From assembly GCF_016735595.1 (NCBI RefSeq), contig NZ_JAERRB010000004.1:1-64000 (forward strand): a stretch of 64,000 nt of DNA, given 5' to 3'. The DNA comes from Chryseolinea lacunae. Lineage in GTDB: Bacteria > Bacteroidota > Bacteroidia > Cytophagales > Cyclobacteriaceae. How positions within the stretch are numbered: the stretch's first letter is position 1; each line of letters starts with the position of its first letter. Below the pieces are notes generated by a model. It saw only the letters and a list, made by a program, of their open reading frames with translations. It was not told the origin of the DNA and made no database searches. The position numbers were made by a program, and so were the translations under genes. This document shows, piece after piece, positions 8,184 through 14,435 of this stretch.

Positions 8184-8951
8184 TTAAATCTCTTTTAAGA
8201 TGGCATGTGCTTTTACATATTGCTGCTGGACATAGGGTAGAGGGAGTTTTAGAAGTTCGGAAATTTGCAGGAAGGTATAGTGAAGATTTAGCCGCATTGA
8301 ATATATGTGACTCTGTTCAGTCGTTAGCCTATCATGATAGAATCGAATTTCTGTGGAAGTTCGTCTGTAGATTGATGAAGACGTTTTCGGGACTAATAGC
8401 GAGCGCAGGTATTCACAGGCGCTTTCAATTTCCTTGTTCACTGTTTGAACAGGTAGCTTTAAGCGTTGAGAGATTTCTTTCGCGGTTAATCCCTCACAAA
8501 GATGCAGATCAAGTATCCGTCGTTGCCCGTGATTGGGAAGTGACGGGATACGCAGGAGCACTTCATTTAGGAATTTACTCTTTGAGTCTACTCCATCTTG
8601 TTCAGGGAATGAATCAATAGCTTTTGTGTCAAACCAGTCAAGACTGACAAGGCGGCGGTAGAATTGTAGCTTTGAATTTCGATAATAGGCCATACATTCC
8701 CAACGCACAATTAGTTTTAAGAATCTTCTAATGTGGTCCATGCTGGTCATTCTCTCTCTGAATACCCACATCTTCAAAAAGGCTTCTTGAATAATGGAAT
8801 TTACAGTGAATTCGTCTTGGACAAGTCGAAGGCCATATCGCTGAATAGGTTTTGACAGTCTGTTATATATAAGCGTTAGACCGTGCTCTGAGTCGGAGGT
8901 GAAGACTTGAAAAATTTGATGTTCGCTAGTATCGATCTGATTTTTTTTCAT
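8184..8951 (-). CDS. ECF-like sigma factor partnered with dCas12f, with a second region-4-like module
   Basis: 255 residues from ATG 8951. Region 2 (about 22-92) shows the ECF pattern LIYNRLSKPIQRYG...IIQEAFLKMW...HIRRFL. Region 4 (about 128-186) reads LPNHGQRRILDLHLCEGLTAKEISQRLKLPVQTV with its helix-turn-helix. A further 70 residues follow, longer than the usual ~190-residue ECF factor. The stretch 207-255 (LTTEQSHIYSMRL...ISELLKLPLPYV...AHAIL) looks like a second region-4 helix-turn-helix. No anti-sigma gene is adjacent; instead the dCas12f-like gene follows after 18 bp. This suggests that RNA polymerase is directed by the RNA-guided partner rather than by promoter motifs or an anti-sigma. 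The leader holds several inverted repeats. Confidence 0.85.
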   Translation of the reverse strand: MKKNQIDTSEHQIFQVFTSDSEHGLTLIYNRLSKPIQRYGLRLVQDEFTVNSIIQEAFLKMWVFRERMTSMDHIRRFLKLIVRWECMAYYRNSKLQFYRRLVSLDWFDTKAIDSFPEQDGVDSKSKFLNEVLLRIPSLPNHGQRRILDLHLCEGLTAKEISQRLKLPVQTVNKEIESACEYLRSLLVPKTSSSIYRRTSTEIRFYHDRLTTEQSHIYSMRLNLHYTFLQISELLKLPLPYVQQQYVKAHAILKEI

Positions 8952-9064
8952 GCGCTCCTTTAATTCAGATTTAGAATCTGGAGCGTCTTACTGTAAGTCA
9001 GGTGCTTACATAAAAAATATGGCGTGGAACCCAACTTACATGTCCGAGGTACTGGTATACCTAT

Positions 9065-9120
9065 CCACGAATAAGTGGGCCCACGCCAATGGCGTGAGCA
9101 CATCACTTATTGTCCCGTGG
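9065..9120. repeat. Nested three-tier hairpin with motif shared with the dCas12f downstream flank
   Basis: Outer arms CCACG (9065-9069) and CGTGG (9116-9120); middle arms AATAAGTG (9070-9077) and CACTTATT (9104-9111); inner palindrome CACGCCAATGGCGTG (9082-9096). Together they give about 20 base pairs with a 4-nt bulge. The inner CCACGCCAATGGC (9081-9093) is identical to 6922-6934, and ACGAATAAGTG (9067-9077) is identical to 6848-6858. No T-run follows, so it is not a standard terminator. It may be part of a structured RNA, a target site or a protein-binding site. Confidence 0.7.
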
Positions 9121-9219
9121 ATTTGAAAATTACCAGTTTTCGGACGCGACGCTAAGTGCGAATGCTTTAATTTCTTATAACAATCGCTAATTTATTAATA
9201 ACTAATCTATGCAACAGCA

Positions 9220-9250
9220 GCTAAGATCATTTGCTTAGTTATAGCTAAGC
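9220..9250. promoter_or_regulatory. Candidate operator: GCTAAG half-site repeats
   Basis: GCTTAG (9233-9238) and CTAAGC (9245-9250) form an inverted repeat with a 6-nt centre. Another GCTAAG (9220-9225) pairs with CTTAG at 9234-9238, and a further copy lies at 9151-9156. The cluster ends 38 bp before the XRE start codon, consistent with an autoregulatory operator that might also affect the divergent sigma-dCas12f operon. Confidence 0.4.
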
Positions 9251-9287
9251 GCAATAATAATGATCTTTTTTGTATTTGCCAATACGC

Positions 9288-9524
9288 ATGGCAAAGAAAT
9301 CAAAATTCGAAATTTCTGTTATCGATCGCGTTAGAGAAGTGCGCCAAAAAAAGGGATACACGCAAGACGACTTAGCCATGTTTTTAAATGTATCCAGAGG
9401 TTTTATTGGCCAAGTTGAAAGCCCCAATTCCGCGAGCAAGTATAAACTTGATCATCTGAACCAATTAGCAAAAGAAATGGACTGTTCTCCCAAAGACTTT
9501 TTGCCGGAAAAGTATATAAAATAA
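9288..9524 (+). CDS. XRE-family helix-turn-helix regulator
   Basis: 78 residues from ATG 9288; an in-frame TTG at 9270 would add six residues. The Cro/CI-type helix-turn-helix fills the protein: RVREVRQKKGYTQDDLAMFLNVSRGFIGQVES, with the recognition helix near NVSRGFIG. No second domain is present. Small XRE proteins of this type often control mobile-element genes. The GCTAAG repeat cluster immediately upstream is a likely binding site. It is divergent from the sigma-dCas12f operon, so it could set that operon's expression. Confidence 0.85.
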   Translation: MAKKSKFEISVIDRVREVRQKKGYTQDDLAMFLNVSRGFIGQVESPNSASKYKLDHLNQLAKEMDCSPKDFLPEKYIK

Positions 9525-9594
9525 CAGTCACAAGGCCTCGTAAAAACCTGCGAATCAGTATTGGCCTCGACTTCGAGCGTTACTTCAAAATCGT

Positions 9595-10152
9595 TTAGTC
9601 ACCGCTGGTTATTGGGATTTTCAGGGATTCCTTTTTCTTACCCTTGTGAGCTTTCGAAATATGTCCATCAAGAGATCTTTTATTTGGAAATGGACCCGCT
9701 TCGCATTCATCGCACCAGTGTTCAACGATTTTCTCTTTGTCTGCCGTTACACGTTTGAAAAAAAGCTCGCTTAATTGCCATACCGCTAGCGAATGCGTCA
9801 TGCAGATCAAGAAACTTATCACCGTCATCTTTACATTTTCAATGGATGGTTCTTTTACTGCCAAAAACCAATAGTCGTAATAGAGCGCATTGAGAAAGAA
9901 ACTGACCACGGCGTAGAACTTCCCAATTGATCGATAACCATTAATAACAAAGATTAAGATTAGAAATTCGATTACAGCCGCAAGCGCAATACCATAGAAC
10001 CAATTCATGAACGTAAGGCCAAATAAGGTCATATCAAGGTGCTCTAAATCCTTGAAAAGGTGTCCGGCGTGTGGCACGTAGAGGATGATTAATGCTAGGG
10101 CACCATGAAAGACCACCTCTTTGCTTTCTAGATATGTGACAATTTTGTTCAT
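9595..10152 (-). CDS. Four-TM membrane protein with a C-terminal C2H2 zinc-finger-like tail
   Basis: 185 residues. Hydrophobic segments lie at about 13-30, 50-71, 78-98 and 108-132. The last 50 residues are soluble and carry CDEC (C147, C150) followed by H164 and H169 in LDGHISKAHK. That is the C-x2-C...H-x4-H spacing of a classical C2H2 zinc finger, with a basic tail after it. A DNA- or protein-binding finger on a membrane anchor is unusual in bacteria. The gene ends an integrase-linked pair, its start lying 3 bp downstream of the integrase stop, so it is probably co-transcribed with the integrase. No function is recognised. Confidence 0.7.
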   Translation of the reverse strand: MNKIVTYLESKEVVFHGALALIILYVPHAGHLFKDLEHLDMTLFGLTFMNWFYGIALAAVIEFLILIFVINGYRSIGKFYAVVSFFLNALYYDYWFLAVKEPSIENVKMTVISFLICMTHSLAVWQLSELFFKRVTADKEKIVEHWCDECEAGPFPNKRSLDGHISKAHKGKKKESLKIPITSGD

Positions 10153-10155
10153 ATA

Positions 10156-11418
10156 TTAAGATTTATCCTTGTTATCAATTGTTGAGTTGGTTGCGACCAT
10201 GTTTGATTGAAGTCTTTCCTTCAACATGGTCATGTCATTACTTACTTTGATGTCGAGTATTTTGGCATAGTGCTGGGTGGTTTTTAAATTTCTATGACCG
10301 AGCATTTTGCTCACCGTCTCTATGGGAACGCCATTGGTTAAGGTCACTGTTGTGGCAAAAGTATGCCGAGCTGTATGAAATGTCATTTTTTTGGTGATGC
10401 CGCAAGCATCTGCTATCTCCTTTAAATAGGTGTTCATTTTTTGATTGCTAAGAACAGGTAGGAGTTTTTCGTTATTTAAGCACTGGGGATCAGCGCTGTA
10501 ACGATTAAGGATTTCTAGAGCTTGAGGCAATAACGGCACCCGTGTTGCAGTATCCGTTTTCTGCCTTTTCGTCCATATCCATTTCTCGCCATCAATTCCA
10601 GTCGTGATTTCATCCCTCGTTAATTTCTCAACATCTGCATAGGAAAGGCCAGTATAGCAGCAAAAGACAAATACGTCTCGAACTTGCTTGATTCGAAGAA
10701 TGTTAAACTCTTTTTTTGTAATTTTCTCTAATTCGCCTTCTAGCAAAAAAGGTCTTTCAACCTCTCTTTTAGACATCTTGAAGCCAACGAAGGGATCACG
10801 GTCGAGCCAACCATTTTTAATGCAGAGGTTTACTATTTTCTTGAAGTTGGAGAGATATTTCATTGCGGTATTGTGATCACATCTTCGCACTGACTTCAGC
10901 CAAAATTCATAGTCCGTTATAAATTCATAGTTGAGCTTTTTAATATCGATATCGTTCACTTTATACTTCCAATTCATGAACTCTTGCGTGTGTTTTTTAG
11001 ATGTTATGTAACGCTCCAAAGTGAGAGGAGAAAACTCGCGATTGACTAGGGATTTCATCTGGCCATTATGCTGTTCGAAAATTTCCATGAGCATTCTTGA
11101 CCTTTCCGATGAAATTCCTTGCCAGCGATTTTTAAACTCCTGTAGAGTGAGTGGTTTGCCCTCCACAAGAATTTGCCGTTGATGGTCAAATGCTTTTGCG
11201 CGTAGTGTTTCGAGGAATGAATTGATGGATCGTGCTATTTCCGAATTGCCTTTTGCTTTACCGGCTTCAACAGACCAATTCTGTATAGGAATGAATCTCT
11301 TGGTGCCGAGATCGTATCGCTCGCCATTGAGCGTTACCCGCATGTAGATGGGTACCTCACCACGATGGTTTGGTTTTGACTTTCTCGCGAAAAACAGGAC
11401 GCTAATTGTTGCATTCAT
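10156..11418 (-). CDS. int: IntDOT-type tyrosine integrase
   Basis: 420 residues from ATG 11418. An in-frame extension to 11466 exists but lacks family resemblance. The N-terminal arm-binding domain (NATISVLFFARKSKPNHRG...) is the form found in Bacteroidota integrases. A SAM-like core-binding domain (about 105-210) and the catalytic domain follow: K286, the HTARH motif with H348 and R351, H375 in GHRN, and nucleophile Y384. The first Arg box reads TGLSYAD, with Ser where most tyrosine recombinases have Arg, as known for IntDOT-like enzymes. It would integrate and excise the element, and sits next to tRNA-Ser. Confidence 0.92.
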   Translation of the reverse strand: MNATISVLFFARKSKPNHRGEVPIYMRVTLNGERYDLGTKRFIPIQNWSVEAGKAKGNSEIARSINSFLETLRAKAFDHQRQILVEGKPLTLQEFKNRWQGISSERSRMLMEIFEQHNGQMKSLVNREFSPLTLERYITSKKHTQEFMNWKYKVNDIDIKKLNYEFITDYEFWLKSVRRCDHNTAMKYLSNFKKIVNLCIKNGWLDRDPFVGFKMSKREVERPFLLEGELEKITKKEFNILRIKQVRDVFVFCCYTGLSYADVEKLTRDEITTGIDGEKWIWTKRQKTDTATRVPLLPQALEILNRYSADPQCLNNEKLLPVLSNQKMNTYLKEIADACGITKKMTFHTARHTFATTVTLTNGVPIETVSKMLGHRNLKTTQHYAKILDIKVSNDMTMLKERLQSNMVATNSTIDNKDKS

Positions 11419-11502
11419 TGTATTGTATTTTAGTTGAAAATACGTCGCCGGTGCACCTGAAAACAAGATGTTCTTGCGTTGAACTAGTTGTTTTTCAGAT
11501 AC

Positions 11503-11577
11503 TTGTGAGCAATTCGGTGCACTTGGTTTTTGGCTTAGACCAAGTGCACCGATTCTCCACCTACGAGTTGCTTACAA
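11503..11577. repeat. Double inverted repeat between integrase and tRNA-Ser; candidate att/integrase site
   Basis: Perfect 14-bp arms at 11514-11527 and 11539-11552 flank an 11-nt centre. Outside them lie TTGTGAGCAA (11503-11512) and TTGCTTACAA (11568-11577), matching 9 of 10 as an inverted pair. Lying just upstream of the integrase and before the tRNA terminator, these may be core or arm sites of the integrase, or an operator for it. No second copy was found in the window. Confidence 0.4.
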
Positions 11578-11606
11578 TTGAATGTTTTGGATGGCCCAAA
11601 AAAGAA

Positions 11607-11639
11607 AAAACCCCGAATTCATTACGAATTCGGGGTTTT
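11607..11639 (-). terminator. Terminator downstream of tRNA-Ser
   Basis: A perfect 14-bp inverted repeat (arms 11607-11620 and 11626-11639) with a 5-nt loop. A/T tracts flank both sides, so it can act in both directions. On the minus strand it lies about 24 bp beyond the tRNA 3' end. Confidence 0.85.
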
Positions 11640-11662
11640 AACTTTGTTTGGTGTGTAGTTCG

Positions 11663-11747
11663 CAGAGGAGGAGGGATTCGAACCCCCGGAACCTTGCGGT
11701 TCAACGGTTTTCAAGACCGCCGCATTCGACCGCTCTGCCACTCCTCT
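11663..11747 (-). tRNA. tRNA-Ser (anticodon UGA)
   Basis: The 85-nt minus-strand sequence pairs 5' AGAGGAG (11747-11741) with 3' CTCCTCT and has a G discriminator at 11663. The D arm begins GGCAGAGCGG. The anticodon loop CTTGAAA gives UGA. The long variable arm is built on AACCGCAAGGTT, and the T arm contains GGTTCGAATCC. The class II variable arm and anticodon both specify serine. CCA is not encoded. The gene is a likely integration target for the adjacent integrase. Confidence 0.97.
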
Positions 11748-11824
11748 GTGTGTTTGCGGTGATTTTGGGAGTGCAAATGTATATGTTTCTGGGTTTTCGG
11801 CCAACCCTGGCTGGCAACTTTCCC

Positions 11825-13363
11825 TTATTTTGTTTCGTCGCCGTAGTCCAGGAACACTCTGCGGATGTCTTTGTCGTCGATTTTGTTCACGTTTTTGTTG
11901 TAGGCGTCCAGTTCCAGGAGCACGATGCGCTGGTCGTTGAGGGCGGCGCGCATTTTTTCGATGTCTTTGTCGAATTCGGGGCTGCGGCGGTTCACTTTGA
12001 GGGCGTATTTGCGGGCAAAGTCGTCGCCGGTAGATTGGATTTTGTTGCGCAAGTCGATGCTGATTTTGATTTTTTCGAGGATGTTCTCCTTGCTACGGCC
12101 GATCACTTCGGTGGCTTCGAGGGTGCCAAGTGTGAGCACCGTTGTGCCGCCCACGCCGCTGACGGCCTTGGCGCTGTTGGGATCGTCGACAATGATCGGG
12201 GTGAAACCGGTGACGGCACCCAGGGAGGCGTTGACGATGGAGCGGTTTTTCTTGCCCTTCTTGGCTTTCTTATAGTCCTGGTTCAGTTTCTTTTGGTTGG
12301 CATCGATTTGCTGGAGCAGCACGATGGCGTCGATGAGGTTGCCGCGGTATTTTGAAAACAGGTGAGCGTCTTTCTTGATCATGTTTTCGGTGTCGGCCAC
12401 TTTGATTTTCACTTTCTTCTGGGTGCGGTTGTTTGATTTGTCGAGCACGAAGAACGTGATTTCGGGGGTGAGGGAAGTTTGGGCGTCGTCTACAAATTCG
12501 TAGCCGGGTGTCCAGGTAAATTCGTAGAGCAGTTGTGTGTTTTCTTTGAAGCTGGCGGCGGGTATGCGTTTGTCGCTGGCAATGAAGCCGGCGCTGCGCA
12601 CGTTGTCGTCGCCGTTGGGATCGCTGATGTAGATTTTGAGGTTCAGGGTTTCGTCTTCTTTGATGGAGAAGAGTGTGTCGATGGGAAGGATCTGAATTTC
12701 GGAGGGCAGGTCAAGTTGTGTTTGTGCGATCCGGAGTTTGCCTTTTGTTTCGGCTTTGTCGGGTTGATCCTGGGCAATGAACTCGATGGTGAGGGGGTTG
12801 TTTTTGAGGTTTGCAAATTGTGTGCGCGAGGGTGTCCAGGTGAACTGTCCCTGCGAGGAGAGTGCTGCGCCTTCGGGCAGTTGGGTTTGGGGTGAGCGGA
12901 ACGACATGGGGTCGCCATCTTCGTCGTAGACATAGTCGGCGCTGATCTGGTATGAATTTTCTTTGCCTTGCTTGACATAGAGCACGGGCAACTCTTCGGC
13001 TACTGGCGGGCGGTTAACGTGCTTGACGATGAACGATATGGTTTTGCGTTCGCGCTTGCCGTCGGGTTGTGCGGCCTGGAAAATGAGCGAGATGTCTTTT
13101 GTTTTTGCTACACGGTCCACCAGGTCGAAGGACGGCTTCCAGCTAAAGTTTCCCAGGGAGTCGAACTGTATGCCCAGGCCTTCGGTGCCCTCGATGGAGA
13201 AGCGCGCTTTGACTTCGGGACGTGTTTTGACGCGAAAATTTAATTCTTGATTTTCGTTCAAAACATTCCAGCCAACCGAATCGGGAAAGATCAGTTGTAT
13301 GTTTTGTGCGTAGACGATGGTGGTGGAGATGAGGCAGAGTGACAGAAAGATGGTTCGCTTCAC
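11825..13363 (-). CDS. Secreted beta-sandwich (cadherin/Ig-like) protein
   Basis: 512 residues from GTG 13363, which gives a clean signal peptide (KRTIFLSLCLISTTIVYAQ). A TTG at 13411 in frame would place 16 residues before it. The body contains two or three repeats ending in F/W-S/T-W-x-P (NFSWKPS, QFTWTPS, EFTWTPG) together with YDEDGDP and SDPNGDD. That is the cadherin-like calcium-binding pattern of Bacteroidota surface proteins. The last 180 residues are charged and helical. It is probably periplasmic or outer-membrane associated. No enzymatic motif is seen, and the gene is monocistronic and divergent from the alkyltransferase-like gene. Confidence 0.75.
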   Translation of the reverse strand: MKRTIFLSLCLISTTIVYAQNIQLIFPDSVGWNVLNENQELNFRVKTRPEVKARFSIEGTEGLGIQFDSLGNFSWKPSFDLVDRVAKTKDISLIFQAAQPDGKRERKTISFIVKHVNRPPVAEELPVLYVKQGKENSYQISADYVYDEDGDPMSFRSPQTQLPEGAALSSQGQFTWTPSRTQFANLKNNPLTIEFIAQDQPDKAETKGKLRIAQTQLDLPSEIQILPIDTLFSIKEDETLNLKIYISDPNGDDNVRSAGFIASDKRIPAASFKENTQLLYEFTWTPGYEFVDDAQTSLTPEITFFVLDKSNNRTQKKVKIKVADTENMIKKDAHLFSKYRGNLIDAIVLLQQIDANQKKLNQDYKKAKKGKKNRSIVNASLGAVTGFTPIIVDDPNSAKAVSGVGGTTVLTLGTLEATEVIGRSKENILEKIKISIDLRNKIQSTGDDFARKYALKVNRRSPEFDKDIEKMRAALNDQRIVLLELDAYNKNVNKIDDKDIRRVFLDYGDETK

Positions 13364-13422
13364 GATGAGATGTTGTAGGTTTTTAAGAAACGGTAAATTT
13401 AGCAAGAACAAAATTTTATGAT

Positions 13423-13770
13423 ATGCCTCAGGTCAAAAAGAAAGGAGCATCCAACGACTTTTTCGCAGACGTGTATGAAGTTGTGCGACTTATACCAAAA
13501 GGGCGCGTGACCAGCTACGGGGCGATTGGCCGCTATTTGGGAGCGAAATCGAGTGCACGCATGGTGGGGTGGGCCATGCACGGCTGCCCGAAGGGATTGC
13601 CGGCCCACCGCGTGGTGAACAGCGCGGGCATGCTGACGGGCAAAGTTCACTTCAAACCCCCTGGTGCCATGCAGAAACGCCTCGAGAAAGAGGGCATTGT
13701 TGTGGTAAACGATAAGATTAAGCACTTCAAGGATGTGCTTTGGGACCCCACGATTGAGCTGGAACTTTAG
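13423..13770 (+). CDS. Alkyltransferase-like protein (ATL) of the MGMT family
   Basis: 115 residues corresponding to the DNA-binding domain of O6-alkylguanine-DNA alkyltransferase: DVYEVVRLIPKGRVTSYGAIG winged helix, an Arg-finger candidate R46 in SARMVGWAM, and the active-site loop at 60-66. That loop reads PAHRVVN where true transferases have PCHR, so the acceptor Cys is Ala61. It therefore cannot repair by alkyl transfer. Known ATLs bind O6-alkylguanine and hand the lesion to nucleotide excision repair; most have Trp rather than Ala at this position. Confidence 0.9.
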   Translation: MPQVKKKGASNDFFADVYEVVRLIPKGRVTSYGAIGRYLGAKSSARMVGWAMHGCPKGLPAHRVVNSAGMLTGKVHFKPPGAMQKRLEKEGIVVVNDKIKHFKDVLWDPTIELEL

Positions 13771-13906
13771 GCGCCCATCCTAAGCCGGGAAAAATTCGTC
13801 CCATTTCAAGACCCTCCATTTAGCAATCCCCCTAAACCAGCCCAAATTCGCGGGTGGGCCTCATGGCATGTGGTTTGGAATATGCCCTTCCAAAGAACGA
13901 CCTCTC

Positions 13907-14221
13907 ATGAAGCTCCTCATCACTTTTCTGGTAGCGGCTTTGGTTTCGATCTCCGCCACCACCCACGCCTCTTCTTCCGGCCACGGTGAAACCCTGAAGG
14001 TTGGCGGCTCCAAACACAGGACATTCTTTGTATTTAAGGCGCAGAAAAAATTTGTGGGCGCCACAGTCGAAGTATTCACGTCGCAAGGCGCGTTGCTGAC
14101 ATCGCAAGCTCTGGAAAGGAGAAAGATGATTATCGACTTTGGCAATGCCACCACTGACACCTACACGATCCGCATCACCAAAGGCGAGGCGCAACGTGAG
14201 TTTCAGTACATCAAGCAGTAG
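13907..14221 (+). CDS. Small secreted protein, unknown function
   Basis: 104 residues from ATG 13907, chosen because it opens a signal peptide (MKLLITFLVAALVSISATTHA); an upstream in-frame extension would bury it. The mature part (about 83 residues) is beta-rich: TFFVFKAQKKFVGATVEVFTSQGALL and later IDFGNATTDTYTIRITKGE. It resembles the short beta-sandwich C-terminal modules of Bacteroidota exported proteins, but I cannot assign a family. It stands alone after the ATL gene. Confidence 0.65.
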   Translation: MKLLITFLVAALVSISATTHASSSGHGETLKVGGSKHRTFFVFKAQKKFVGATVEVFTSQGALLTSQALERRKMIIDFGNATTDTYTIRITKGEAQREFQYIKQ

Positions 14222-14435
14222 AACACATTCCCAAAGCTTGGGGCCCTGTCTAGGCCACCAATGTTTTGGTCAGAATAAGTGGGGTTGGTTTTTAATCGGG
14301 ATCGGGCCGTCTTCTTAACAGGGGATCGGCCTTTTCCTTTTTATGGGCATCCTATTTTTTTGCGGCAAGTTTTTTCACAATCTCCTGCGCGCAATCATTC
14401 CTCTCGCACTAAAAATTTCTACACGCGACACTTTT

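Larger units (their letters stand above)
8952..9287. promoter_or_regulatory. Divergent regulatory region between the sigma and XRE genes
   Basis: This 336-bp region holds no gene. Next to the sigma start is a hairpin (8953-8985; CAGATT/AATCTG core with CGCTC/GAGCG outer pairs). TGTAAGT at 8992-8998 pairs with ACTTACA at 9034-9040. A nested hairpin occupies 9065-9120. Four GCTAAG half-sites (9151, 9220, 9244 and, inverted, 9233) lie toward the XRE gene. The short block CGACGCT (9147-9153) also occurs twice below the dCas12f-like gene. No clear TAnnTTTG promoter was identified for either gene. Confidence 0.5.
2621..11606. mobile_element. Putative integrative mobilizable element beside tRNA-Ser (left end undefined)
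   Basis: The interval holds the parts of a mobilizable element: ParA-like ATPase, oriT-like hairpins, a MobC-like protein, a relaxase, a RadC-type protein, an XRE regulator and a tyrosine integrase lying next to a tRNA gene. It is visibly more AT-rich than the core genes to the right of 11.8 kb. No mating-pore or coupling-protein genes are present, so transfer would need a helper. The right boundary is between the integrase start (11418) and the tRNA terminator (11607). I could not find a copy of the tRNA 3' end to the left, so the left boundary may lie anywhere up to or beyond base 1. Confidence 0.55.

Noticed and set aside
7068-8951. IS200/IS605 or IS607 transposon
   Set aside because: No TnpA gene accompanies the TnpB/Cas12f-like gene, and a sigma gene takes its place.
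6825-9287. CRISPR array
   Set aside because: No regularly spaced repeat units. Only isolated short blocks recur, so an array is not supported.
11503-11512. lac-operator-like TTGTGAGCAA
   Set aside because: The resemblance is accidental. It is part of the inverted repeat beside the integrase, and no LacI-type regulator is near.
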